A stretch of 64,000 bases of DNA, from contig NZ_KN266208.1 of assembly GCF_000766945.1 (NCBI RefSeq), positions 222,604 to 286,603 on the forward strand, read 5' to 3'. Below are positions 18,182-25,669 of this stretch, piece after piece (the first letter of the stretch is position 1; each line of letters opens with the position of its first letter). A program made the translations under genes and the position numbers. Origin of the DNA: Cellvibrio mixtus subsp. mixtus J3-8. GTDB lineage: Bacteria > Pseudomonadota > Gammaproteobacteria > Pseudomonadales > Cellvibrionaceae. The notes under the pieces were generated by a model that saw only the letters and a list, made by a program, of their open reading frames with translations, ran no database searches and had not been told where the DNA came from.

Positions 18182-18765
18182 TATATGGCCTTCGTATCAA
18201 TATAATTTCTTATAACTGAGCGTTGTTTACTTTCAAAAAATGACTGAGACATATAAATACCGGCATTGATAGACTTAAATAAATCACCATGCCTTAAAGA
18301 TAGCTGACCAAAGAATTGGTTCCATGATTTTCTTTCCTCGCATACTGGCATCAAATCTGCTCGAAATATACCTCTTGTAAGATACGAAAGATACTCTTCG
18401 GCTGTAGATCTCCCATCTCTAATTTGAAAACCGGTTTGATCTGAATACCCTTTAGTTACATTAAATATTTTTTCCATGTACTTTTGATAAAGACCGAGAT
18501 CAATTATTGCAATATCTAAATCGGAATTTCCTGGCTCGAAGTCTCTTTGCTTATGGACACTGCGTCCGATTTTTGCAGACCCCGCCACTTGAATTGACAT
18601 AATGGGAACGTTGAAAAAACAACTTATATCATTAAGTATTTGATATTGCCTTTCCTCATCGCCGATCAAAGCCTTTGTTGGATATGCTAGATATACCTTC
18701 CTCACAATCTCGTTGTAAGGCTTTTTATCTCTCAATCCAACCTCAATTGACTCAATGTGATTCAT
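18181..18765 (-). CDS. Polymerase-beta-type nucleotidyltransferase
   Basis: 194 residues. The nucleotidyltransferase signature is complete: GSAKIGRS (62-69), then SDLDIAII with D82 and D84, and a plausible third acidic residue D137 in FRADLMP. The overall layout is that of a small stand-alone enzyme that transfers a nucleotide to a protein, RNA or small molecule. It is the first gene of a two-gene operon with the DUF262 protein. It lacks a recognisable HEPN/MNT antitoxin pattern, and no CBASS effector (phospholipase, Cap4, NucC) is nearby. The target is unknown. The region is AT-rich. Confidence 0.75.
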   Translation of the reverse strand: MNHIESIEVGLRDKKPYNEIVRKVYLAYPTKALIGDEERQYQILNDISCFFNVPIMSIQVAGSAKIGRSVHKQRDFEPGNSDLDIAIIDLGLYQKYMEKIFNVTKGYSDQTGFQIRDGRSTAEEYLSYLTRGIFRADLMPVCEERKSWNQFFGQLSLRHGDLFKSINAGIYMSQSFFESKQRSVIRNYIDTKAI

Positions 18766-18888
18766 ATTTTTCCATCTTTTTGAAAGCTACACAGCTATTC
18801 AGGCTCGCAATAAACTATCATTAAGCCTCTGGTATAAATTCAGTGGCAATAGTTAAATCTCGATTTAATAGTCATTACCTAGACGTAC

Positions 18889-19254
18889 TCATAGCACGTA
18901 ACCAAGATCACCAGCAAGTCCGGCATATTGCGAGTCTCTATATCCCAAAGGAAGAGTATTTTTTCCTGCTGGCGTACGCTTAGCCAGACCAGCCACACCA
19001 AACTCTTTTTTGATTATTTCTTCGTCTGCTGCTGTTACGACACACAATAAAAAACCACCATTGACTTTTAATATTGCCCATTCACCAGACAAATACGCTT
19101 TACACCACTCAGAAAACAATCCATAAGGAGTTGGAAGTTTTTTTCCATTTCTATCCAACAAAATTCCTTTTGGTAAATTGGCAGAACAAGCAGCTGCAAA
19201 TGCAAGTCTTGTTGTATGTTTACTTATAAAATCGTTCCATCCAAGCTTGGCCAT
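18889..19254 (-). CDS. Hypothetical protein, 121 residues
   Basis: The ATG at 19254 is chosen because GAGGAG lies 7 bases upstream; the frame extends to 19308 without a ribosome site. There is no signal peptide or membrane segment. Visible features are an N-terminal WNDFISKHTTRLAFAAACSANLPKG, a central GLFSEWCKAYLSGEW and a Gly/Tyr-rich end. I do not recognise the family. It lies upstream of the nucleotidyltransferase on the same strand with a 123-base gap, so it could belong to the same accessory cassette. Confidence 0.65.
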   Translation of the reverse strand: MAKLGWNDFISKHTTRLAFAAACSANLPKGILLDRNGKKLPTPYGLFSEWCKAYLSGEWAILKVNGGFLLCVVTAADEEIIKKEFGVAGLAKRTPAGKNTLPLGYRDSQYAGLAGDLGYVL

Positions 19255-19484
19255 CTGTGGCTCCTCAATTTTATTTTTTTGGCATTCATGTAAATGCAGA
19301 AGCCGCAATATTAAATTAATAAAGGCTCAGGGATGATCGAACGCAATCAAGCCTCATAACGTTTTACAATACTTATTGTATTCATATCGCAAAGCATAAG
19401 TCATATTAGCAGAGTTTAAAATAACGCCACATTTCATTTTCCAGCCCTCTGCGTTGACAACCCCACCCTCATCCCCTAACCTGC

Positions 19485-19660
19485 CCGCGCTGCGGTAAAT
19501 CCCGCAGTCGGGATTACGACCCCCGGACTTAACCGGCGCTAGAGCGTGAGCTTTAGTGTCCTCGTACAGCTATGCCTGTTGTTTTGTTATGGCGGCTGGA
19601 CGGGGCCACCTTCGGGTGGGCCGGCGTGGTTAAGTCCGGTGGTCGTAACCCTGTTCAGTC
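19485..19660. other. GC-rich structured non-coding block with long inverted arms
   Basis: The 470-base gap between genes is unlike its AT-rich surroundings. Arms at 19511-19534 and 19628-19651 are complementary at 22 of 24 positions and enclose a 93-base loop. The loop has its own hairpin, GGGGCCACC-TTCG-GGTGGGCC (19602-19622, one bulge), and CTGCGG/CCGCAG precedes the left arm. GTTAAGT and ACTTAAC in the arms match the integron core consensus, but the symmetry continues outside them. I take it as a structured RNA or recombination element upstream of the gene at 19724; its identity is unknown. Confidence 0.55.
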
Positions 19661-19723
19661 CGCCCCCATAAATTACGACTTTATGGTGGGCGAGTAGCAA
19701 CGAACTTAACCGAGATTTTTATT

Positions 19724-20041
19724 ATGGATAATACAATTCCCCCTCCCCCGTTTCCCAATACCTGCATTATTAAACTCGATCAACTTCAATACGCGTTTTA
19801 CAAAAAATCCCGCCTTGAAATTCATTCGCCCACCGGCAAAATTCTCACCGTACTGTGCAAGCCATTACCGGCAGAAACAGAGCAAGATGCGGTTTATCAG
19901 TTGTGGTGCCAGGCTTGTTTATTGGAAGTGTTGTTTGATCAAATTAATGAAAGAACAAAATTGCCGCAACGAGCAATCAACAGCATTGCGCATGTGATTG
20001 ACAGGATTGATGGGCACTTGAAGACGCAATTGTCGATGTAA
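19724..20041 (+). CDS. Hypothetical protein, 105 residues, with a decayed copy nearby
   Basis: A soluble small protein starting MDNTIPPPPFPNT, with no signal peptide or membrane segment, a central YKKSRLEIHSPTGK and a helical C-terminal half. I do not recognise the family. The 3' 144 bases are repeated in decayed form at 21800-21936, on the other side of the hipBA operon. It follows the structured block at 19485-19660 and has its own terminator. The repeat suggests that the gene belongs to a mobile or repeatedly integrated unit. Confidence 0.7.
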   Translation: MDNTIPPPPFPNTCIIKLDQLQYAFYKKSRLEIHSPTGKILTVLCKPLPAETEQDAVYQLWCQACLLEVLFDQINERTKLPQRAINSIAHVIDRIDGHLKTQLSM

Positions 20042-20046
20042 AAAAC

Positions 20047-20069
20047 AAAGGTGGCAATTGCCGCCTTTT
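20047..20069. terminator. Terminator after the 105-residue gene
   Basis: AAAGGTGGC (20047-20055) pairs with GCCGCCTTT (20060-20068), with one G-T wobble, around AATT, followed by T. The left side is A-rich, so it may also stop transcripts of the convergent hipA-like gene. Confidence 0.8.
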
Positions 20070-20097
20070 GCATCACGTTGAGATGCAATTTACCAAT

Positions 20098-21405
20098 TCA
20101 CCGCAGCCTCTGCACCATCTCTTTAATCACCAGATGCAAAATAGTTCTGAGGCAACGGGATTCACCTGCAATTGTGGCGGAAATTTCCGGGCGAGCCTGG
20201 ATAATATTTTTGTTATCGTTTTGGATTTCTGTGTAGAGCAATAAAGATTCGCTCTCGATTCGATTACACAGATTATCGATCAAGCGAACAGCGGTGCTTT
20301 TGGAGATGTTTAGCACTGCTGCCGCGTCAATTAATAATTGACGATTGATATTAGCAAAGTGATTTACGTTCAAAATAGGCCAGGCCAGTTCAGTTTTTTG
20401 GGGCCAGCTTTTTTTATCGAAGGCTGGTGTGTCGTAGACAGCTACGCTAAGTAGATCATAAAAAGGCGCGAGCTGAATGCCTTCATAAGAAACAGTGAAA
20501 CTCAAATTTTTCAAATGCGCATCACTATTTCCAACAAGAACATTAAATACCAACCACCGAAATAAATTCGTTCGCGCTACCGCCGGACTACGGCAAGCAG
20601 CCGCAATTTCTCCCAAGCGATCCATACTACCTTGCGTGTATTTGAAACTTTTATCCAACCCGAGCAACTGGCAAGCATCTATCACATGACGACGCTGCCA
20701 ACCTTGCTCTCCAACAAATCGATCAAACCTGTCAATCAGATACACCGGCGATGGAACATAACGACGGTGCACATCAGGAACATCTAACCCCATGCGTTTG
20801 GCAAGCGTCATCACAAACCATTCATTAACAACAGAATGCGCATAGTCTTCATCCGGATGATCGGGTTTGAGAATGTGTGTTGAAGGAGTGGAGCCTGCCG
20901 GCTCAAACATTTCTCCATCGCGCAATACAACAGCAAGCTTGTGTTGGGCGCCAGCCAATGACATTCGTTTTATCGCGGCATGGGTAAGCGGTGCTTTGGG
21001 GAGTTCCTGTATGCGCTTTTCTAAAGTTTCATCCGGCAGAGTGCGCAAGCCTTCATCAGATTGAAACGGCGCATCCGGCGGGAGTAAAACAAGGGAGCCA
21101 GCTGATTCAGCCCCATACCACGCCAATAAACCGAAAGCATCTGCTGCATCGATTTTGGCATCTTTTGCCAACAGGATTCGCTGACCTTCCTCCGGTAATA
21201 AATTGTCGAAATACCACTGCACCGGCCGCAAACTTGCGCCATCCATCTGTGCATCAGGAGTAAGGGGCAGGTGAGGACTTAACGCGAAGCTTGCTGAGTT
21301 TTTCAACCATGCTTTTGAATATTGAAAGCTCCACAAACCAGATACTTCTTGCAAGCGCCCTACTTCAAGTTGGTTGATGGATGCAATCAAGTAGCGCTCG
21401 CTCAT
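20098..21405 (-). CDS. HipA-family serine/threonine kinase toxin
   Basis: 435 residues, the typical HipA length. There is an N-terminal HipA_N region (about 1-110), then the kinase lobe: MSLAGAQHKLAV (148-159, Gly-rich loop), THILKPD (177-182), NEWFVMTLAKRMGLDVP, the catalytic loop GNSDAHLKN (D295, N300) and the metal-binding YDLL (D317). E. coli HipA phosphorylates GltX and triggers persistence; HipT and HipA homologues use other tRNA synthetases, so the target here is open. The ATG overlaps the antitoxin stop by 4 bases (ATGA). Autorepression by the upstream antitoxin at the three palindromes is inferred. Confidence 0.93.
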   Translation of the reverse strand: MSERYLIASINQLEVGRLQEVSGLWSFQYSKAWLKNSASFALSPHLPLTPDAQMDGASLRPVQWYFDNLLPEEGQRILLAKDAKIDAADAFGLLAWYGAESAGSLVLLPPDAPFQSDEGLRTLPDETLEKRIQELPKAPLTHAAIKRMSLAGAQHKLAVVLRDGEMFEPAGSTPSTHILKPDHPDEDYAHSVVNEWFVMTLAKRMGLDVPDVHRRYVPSPVYLIDRFDRFVGEQGWQRRHVIDACQLLGLDKSFKYTQGSMDRLGEIAAACRSPAVARTNLFRWLVFNVLVGNSDAHLKNLSFTVSYEGIQLAPFYDLLSVAVYDTPAFDKKSWPQKTELAWPILNVNHFANINRQLLIDAAAVLNISKSTAVRLIDNLCNRIESESLLLYTEIQNDNKNIIQARPEISATIAGESRCLRTILHLVIKEMVQRLR

Positions 21406-21668
21406 ACCCTATCCTTGGCGTTTTCAGATTCCTTTATCCAGGCAGCAACTTCTTCAGGTACATCTACCATGACGCGAATACCAAGCCCCTCAAGGACTTG
21501 AAAAAGCTTGCCCCATTGGACGGACTCACTTCCCTTTTCCACTTTACCGAGAAAGTTTTCACTAACACCGATACTGCCAGCCGCGTCGTCCTGACGTAAT
21601 TTTTGGGCCTTGCGACTGGCGCGTACCACTTTGCCAAGGACGCCCGCATTAGTAATAGGTATACGCAT
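21402..21668 (-). CDS. HipB-like XRE-family antitoxin
   Basis: 88 residues with one Cro/C1 helix-turn-helix (about 10-65: LGKVVRASRKAQKLRQDDAA, then IGVSENFLGKVEKGSESVQWGKLFQVLEGLG). It is first in the operon and its stop overlaps the toxin start. It should neutralise the HipA-like kinase and repress the operon. The Shine-Dalgarno (GAGGA) lies inside the first palindrome, so bound repressor would cover both transcription and ribosome entry signals. Confidence 0.9.
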   Translation of the reverse strand: MRIPITNAGVLGKVVRASRKAQKLRQDDAAGSIGVSENFLGKVEKGSESVQWGKLFQVLEGLGIRVMVDVPEEVAAWIKESENAKDRV

Positions 21669-21673
21669 AGATA

Positions 21674-21693
21674 ATCCTCATGTTTGTAAGGAT
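21674..21693. promoter_or_regulatory. hipBA operator palindrome 1
   Basis: ATCCTCATGTTTGTAAGGAT, an ATCCTYA/TRAGGAT palindrome. It sits 6 bases upstream of the antitoxin ATG and includes its ribosome site. Confidence 0.8.
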
Positions 21694-21723
21694 TCTACTC
21701 GATTCAAGACATTTTTCCATACA

Positions 21724-21743
21724 ATCCTCACATTCATGAGGAT
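21724..21743. promoter_or_regulatory. hipBA operator palindrome 2
   Basis: ATCCTCACATTCATGAGGAT, the best palindrome of the three, exactly 50 bases from operator 1. It overlaps the region where a promoter for the operon is expected. Confidence 0.8.
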
Positions 21744-21773
21744 TTGTATGGAATTAGGTCATGAATACTGAAA

Positions 21774-21793
21774 ATCCTTACGCTCATGAGGAT
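21774..21793. promoter_or_regulatory. hipBA operator palindrome 3
   Basis: ATCCTTACGCTCATGAGGAT, exactly 50 bases from operator 2. It ends 6 bases before the decayed gene copy begins. Confidence 0.75.
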
Positions 21794-21799
21794 AACTTC

Positions 21800-21936
21800 C
21801 AGTTGTGGCACCAGTTATGTTTGTTGGAAGTGACCAAATCAATGAAGGAGGAAAATTACCGCACCGTGCAATCGATAGTATTGCACGTGTAATTGACAGG
21901 ACTGATGGGCATTTGAAAAAGCAATTGTCGATGTAG
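21800..21936 (+). pseudogene. Decayed 3' copy of the 105-residue gene at 19724
   Basis: Aligns over its whole length to 19898-20041: CAGTTGTGG at the start, TTGGAAGTG, AATTGACAGGA.TGATGGGCA and CAATTGTCGATGTA at the end. A 7-base deletion after GGAAGTG breaks the frame, and the first half of the gene is absent. A hairpin GGCGGA/TCCGCC (21942-21958) follows the stop, at the place where the intact copy has its terminator. The intact gene and this remnant lie in the same orientation on either side of hipBA. Confidence 0.85.
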
Positions 21937-21977
21937 ATTGTGGCGGATTTTTTCCGCCTCAATTTAAAAAAATAACA

Positions 21978-23159
21978 TTACTTAGCTTCTGATTCTTGAT
22001 TGAGCTTTAAAGATTTAAACGCTTTAGGCGCACACCCGTATTCGATTTTAAATAAGCGATTAAAATAAGATGCATTGTTGTAGCCTACCGAAAATGCAAC
22101 CTCCGCAACATTCATATCATTATTTTCAGAGAGCAAACGCGCGGCTTCTGTTAGCCTCAATTTATTGAGATAAGCGTTAAACGTGAGGCCGATTTCTTCT
22201 TTTAATATATCATTCACTTTTGTTTTATTTATTCCCACCTGCTGACTAACCGTTTCCAGATCCAGATGAGGATTCTGGTATTCAGTTACCATATATTTTA
22301 ATAATGCGCTGCGCTCCTTGTCTTTATGCGATTCAATAGATAATTGTTGGTATGCAATCAGAGGAATATCTTTCTGCAGCCTTGCTTTCACATCGGCGGT
22401 TAATGCCTGTGCATAATGCTTAAACACCCAAAAAACAAATGAACCCCATATAATAAATAGCAAAAAAGTGCCCAAGGTTATTTTTGCCCAGCTCTGGCTT
22501 TCTAATACCAAATCATCAATAGCCACATTTGATTTGGTAAGCAGTGGACTCTGGATTGAGTTTCCAAAGGTAAATGATGCTGTTTGTTTTAAGGAATAAT
22601 CACGGCTCGCCAGGTTCGCATGCTTTCTGAGCCACCATTCCGGAGTCTCCAGCTTATTTAAATCGATTTCAATCTCTGTCCAATTGCGATCACAGGCAAA
22701 ATAAACCGAAGGGATGCGGTAGGTTAATAAATTATCGAAAGTACTAACCTTTTCATCAAATGAGAAGGCAGTAAACATCATAATATTGGCGGGGTTACAT
22801 TTAATCTTGAATTTAACCTCAGTATAAGAGGACAAATCTACATGATGATCTACAGGTGAAGCGGCATCTACTCCAGGCTGGGTAAAGCGTGTCGCAAATG
22901 AAACGTATGGATACTGAAGGCCATCATGCAACCAGAAATCATAATCGATATTGTAGGAAGATTCTTTTACCGAGTAAGTCGAGCGCCCGCCATCATCCTG
23001 ATCCGAACTAATCACGGCACGCCAGGGAATATCACTTTGTTCTGCCGGTAATAACGGGGTTTGGTGTTTGCTCTGATAGAAGCATTCGAACGCGATAAAA
23101 CTACTGAGCAACAATATTATTAACAAAGCTAACGCTGTTCTCTTATAAAATCCGAGCAT
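21978..23159 (-). CDS. Membrane-anchored AraC-family regulator with periplasmic sensor domain
   Basis: 393 residues. There is a transmembrane segment at about 8-26, a periplasmic region of about 200 residues with a beta-rich, carbohydrate-binding-like look (YVSFATRF, VDLSSYTEVKFKIK, DLNKLETPEWW), a second transmembrane segment at about 228-248 (ITLGTFLLFIIWGSFVFWVF), and a C-terminal AraC domain (LETVSQQVGINKTKVNDILK and VAEVAFSVGYNNASYFNRLFK). The layout suggests direct sensing of an extracytoplasmic ligand. It lies just downstream of the GH30 xylanase on the same strand, so a xylan- or oligosaccharide-responsive role is a reasonable inference. Confidence 0.85.
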   Translation of the reverse strand: MLGFYKRTALALLIILLLSSFIAFECFYQSKHQTPLLPAEQSDIPWRAVISSDQDDGGRSTYSVKESSYNIDYDFWLHDGLQYPYVSFATRFTQPGVDAASPVDHHVDLSSYTEVKFKIKCNPANIMMFTAFSFDEKVSTFDNLLTYRIPSVYFACDRNWTEIEIDLNKLETPEWWLRKHANLASRDYSLKQTASFTFGNSIQSPLLTKSNVAIDDLVLESQSWAKITLGTFLLFIIWGSFVFWVFKHYAQALTADVKARLQKDIPLIAYQQLSIESHKDKERSALLKYMVTEYQNPHLDLETVSQQVGINKTKVNDILKEEIGLTFNAYLNKLRLTEAARLLSENNDMNVAEVAFSVGYNNASYFNRLFKIEYGCAPKAFKSLKLNQESEAK

Positions 23160-23280
23160 GAAATTTCACTTCTTTTAGGAGTGCATATACGTACAGGGAT
23201 ATAGTAATCAGAGTGCGGCGCTGGCGTATATGTAAATTTTAATAATGAAAACCATTGCCAGCGTTATAGCAGATTCCCGG

Positions 23281-23306
23281 AAAAAAAGCCCGTCATCACA
23301 ACGGGC
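23281..23306 (-). terminator. Terminator of the GH30 xylanase gene
   Basis: On the minus strand, GCCCGT and ACGGGC (23288-23293 and 23301-23306) form the stem with a 7-base loop, followed by seven T. It lies 109 bases after the GH30 stop and upstream of the AraC gene, so the two genes are probably separate units. Confidence 0.9.
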
Positions 23307-23414
23307 ATCCAGGGAGATAGTTAGCAGTTGCAGCGAAGGTATACCATTCGGGGTTTGTAGAATTTTCGGTAAATGCAACTACGATAATTTTTTATTGTTA
23401 TGTACCGTCAGTCA

Positions 23415-25124
23415 TTAATTGCAAACACTGCCCGTTACCGCAGGAACCTGCGCAGCACCATTATTTTTTGTACCCTGGAAACCAAACTCCACGGTTTGCC
23501 CGGGCTGGATTGAAGAGTTCCAACTCAAACCCGTTGCACCGTATGGGTTGCTGCCACTGAGGTTTGCATTCCAGCTATTGGTAATTCGCGTAGCATCACT
23601 GTAATTCCAATTCACACTCCAACTATTGATCGCATTAGTTCCATTATTTTTAATACGAATCGCGGCGGTATAACCGCTGCCCCAATCATTGGTCACCACA
23701 TAACTGCAATTCGCGTTATTGTTATTTGCTACAGAAGAGCTGCTACTGGACGAACGAGGAACTGAAGATGCAATACTGGAAGAACTTGAGCGAATCACAC
23801 TGGATGCGACAGAGCTTCTTGACGAAGAACCCGGAGCTACAGAACTTTTTGACGATGGACTTGAAGAAATACTTGATGATGTAGCAACACCTTCACTAAC
23901 GAAGGTGGTAACACTTTGTGGCTCAACAATAACGGTCGCGGTACCGTTATTAACTTTCGTTGTACCACCATAACCCACATTAAGCGTTGCTGATGTGCTG
24001 TACTTGACCAGATTACCTATGCTTGCGTTTTGCAAAGTGAGATTCAGGTTACGCGACGATGTGCCGGTGTTAACCACTACCATCACAATTTTATTATTAG
24101 GGCCTTTGTACGCCGTAACCGCAACATCGGAATAAGGTTTTTCCGTTGCACCGATACGTTTGTAATCAGGGCGAACATAACGCGCGTATTGCGCCATGAT
24201 GTGGCCGCGCTTACTGACTTGACCGTTCTCTTTAATAAAGCTGTAAGAGCGACGAATATACCACCAGATATACGCATTAAAATTCGCAACCATACTGCGA
24301 TGCAATTCGGTACCTACATCCAGCGCAAGTGGCCACACATCCGCATCATTTTTACTATCAGTGTAATGCTCGGTCATCCAGACTTCTTTACCTTTGGCGC
24401 GAGCCAATGGGTAGTCTTGTGGAACGGCACCATACAAATGGCCGGCAATAATATCGGCGTGTTGAACAGCGGTTGCACTATTCAGCACCGGGTCAGTAAA
24501 TCGTTTGGTAAAGCCGACAGCCTCCCCTACTGTCACTTTGATATTCGAACCAAAACGTGATCCCTGCGAATTCAGGAAACTTACAAAATCATCGCCAGAC
24601 CAATCACAGGATTCATAATCAGGGTGCCAGTCCGGTTCGTTTTGTACAGAAACGGTATAAAGCGGCGCGCCGTTGCGAGACATAAAATCGACGAAGTTCA
24701 ACAAATGGGTTGCATACTCGTCGTAATACTCCGGTTTTAATTTGCCACCGTTAATCAAACTATTATTAGTCTTCATATAGGCCGGTGGTGACCAGGGCGT
24801 TGCCAGCAGCTTCGCCCCTAACTGGCGCGCACGCACCGCTGATTGAACCTGGATATTCCAGTTGGCCGAATTCGGATCAATACGCATACGCATGATGCTT
24901 AATCCCAACTGCCCTTCACCACTACCAAAAGCAGTTTCAATTTGAGATGCAGTTAAATCACCAATCCAACCGGCGCCGTTCATCCCACCAAAACCGGTAA
25001 TGGTTTGGTATTCAGTAGATGCATTAATGTTTACCGATTGGGCGATTGCCTGTGAGCACGCAAAACAGGCTCCGGCAATCGATAAAAGCAAAGCCTTGTA
25101 GATGCTACTTTTATTGTTATACAT
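23415..25124 (-). CDS. Secreted GH30 glucuronoxylanase with CBM2
   Basis: 569 residues: signal peptide (1-29), a GH30 (beta/alpha)8 domain with side beta-domain (about 30-415), a Ser-rich linker (about 418-468) and a CBM2a (about 470-569, with [13 protein letters not shown] and Trp at the binding-face positions). The acid/base is E163 in VQNEPDW and the nucleophile E252 in WMTEHY. YIRRSY (R291/R292) matches the arginine that binds the methyl-glucuronic acid side chain in subfamily 8 enzymes such as XynC, so endo-cleavage of glucuronoxylan is the best call. CBM2a modules typically bind crystalline cellulose. An AraC sensor gene lies next to it. Confidence 0.93.
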   Translation of the reverse strand: MYNNKSSIYKALLLSIAGACFACSQAIAQSVNINASTEYQTITGFGGMNGAGWIGDLTASQIETAFGSGEGQLGLSIMRMRIDPNSANWNIQVQSAVRARQLGAKLLATPWSPPAYMKTNNSLINGGKLKPEYYDEYATHLLNFVDFMSRNGAPLYTVSVQNEPDWHPDYESCDWSGDDFVSFLNSQGSRFGSNIKVTVGEAVGFTKRFTDPVLNSATAVQHADIIAGHLYGAVPQDYPLARAKGKEVWMTEHYTDSKNDADVWPLALDVGTELHRSMVANFNAYIWWYIRRSYSFIKENGQVSKRGHIMAQYARYVRPDYKRIGATEKPYSDVAVTAYKGPNNKIVMVVVNTGTSSRNLNLTLQNASIGNLVKYSTSATLNVGYGGTTKVNNGTATVIVEPQSVTTFVSEGVATSSSISSSPSSKSSVAPGSSSRSSVASSVIRSSSSSIASSVPRSSSSSSSVANNNNANCSYVVTNDWGSGYTAAIRIKNNGTNAINSWSVNWNYSDATRITNSWNANLSGSNPYGATGLSWNSSIQPGQTVEFGFQGTKNNGAAQVPAVTGSVCN

Positions 25125-25418
25125 GGTTAACTCCTTGAGTTAATCGTCAGGATTAGATTTATTGTTGTAGCTTCGGAATTCTCGGGGTGTGTTGAAGCTG
25201 GTGCGAAAATAGCAAAACTGGCCGTTGTGAACTTGCAGATTTCAGTAATTTTCTTGCAGGCTGTAAAAAGTTGTAGGTTTCTTGCAATTTTTTATAAAAA
25301 ATTTTTCCAGATAAAGATGATAATGTGACTCATATCACTCAAGTGAATTAGCTTTTTTGCGGAGCGAAACACGTATATAGCGGGTCTTTAATAAAGCTCC
25401 CGCAACGACATTTCATTA

Positions 25419-25583
25419 ATGAAATTCTTTAAAGAAAAATCTTTGAAAACATGGCATCGACGACTCAAGGCAACTATGGATTTCCTCGGCGTGTTGCTCG
25501 CTGTTGATCGCGAGCGTATCGGTATTATCGGAATTTACAGATGGGGCGGAATGTCCTTGAATGCTGCCACCGTGAACAGGTAG
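25419..25583 (+). pseudogene. Remnant of an alpha/beta-hydrolase gene
   Basis: A 54-codon frame whose middle reads MDFLGVLLAVDRERIGIIGIYRWGG and ends SLNAATVNR. This matches the nucleophile-elbow region of YcjY-type alpha/beta hydrolases (FL..VDRERIG..GI.G.GG.ALNAA.VD.R), but the elbow is damaged, the frame stops right after it, and nothing recognisable lies on either side. The rest of the 545-base gap 25125-25669 holds the GH30 promoter region and no other gene. The call is my reading of a short match. Confidence 0.45.
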
Positions 25584-25669
25584 TTGTGGTATTGACACAA
25601 AATGCAAATACCGGACTGGCAAACAGGATTGCTACCAGCGAGGGATATTACGCAGCATTTCATTCCCCA

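Noticed and set aside
19527-19635. Integron attC site: ACTTAAC (19527-19533) and GTTAAGT (19629-19635) match RYYYAAC and GTTRRRY, 109 bases apart
   Set aside because: The symmetry extends about 16 bases outside the core sites, the inner arms do not match as in attC, there is no second site after the following gene, and no integrase is seen.
25416-25622. Minus-strand 68-residue frame in the xylanase promoter region
   Set aside because: No ribosome site or family; the plus strand of the same bases reads as a hydrolase remnant.
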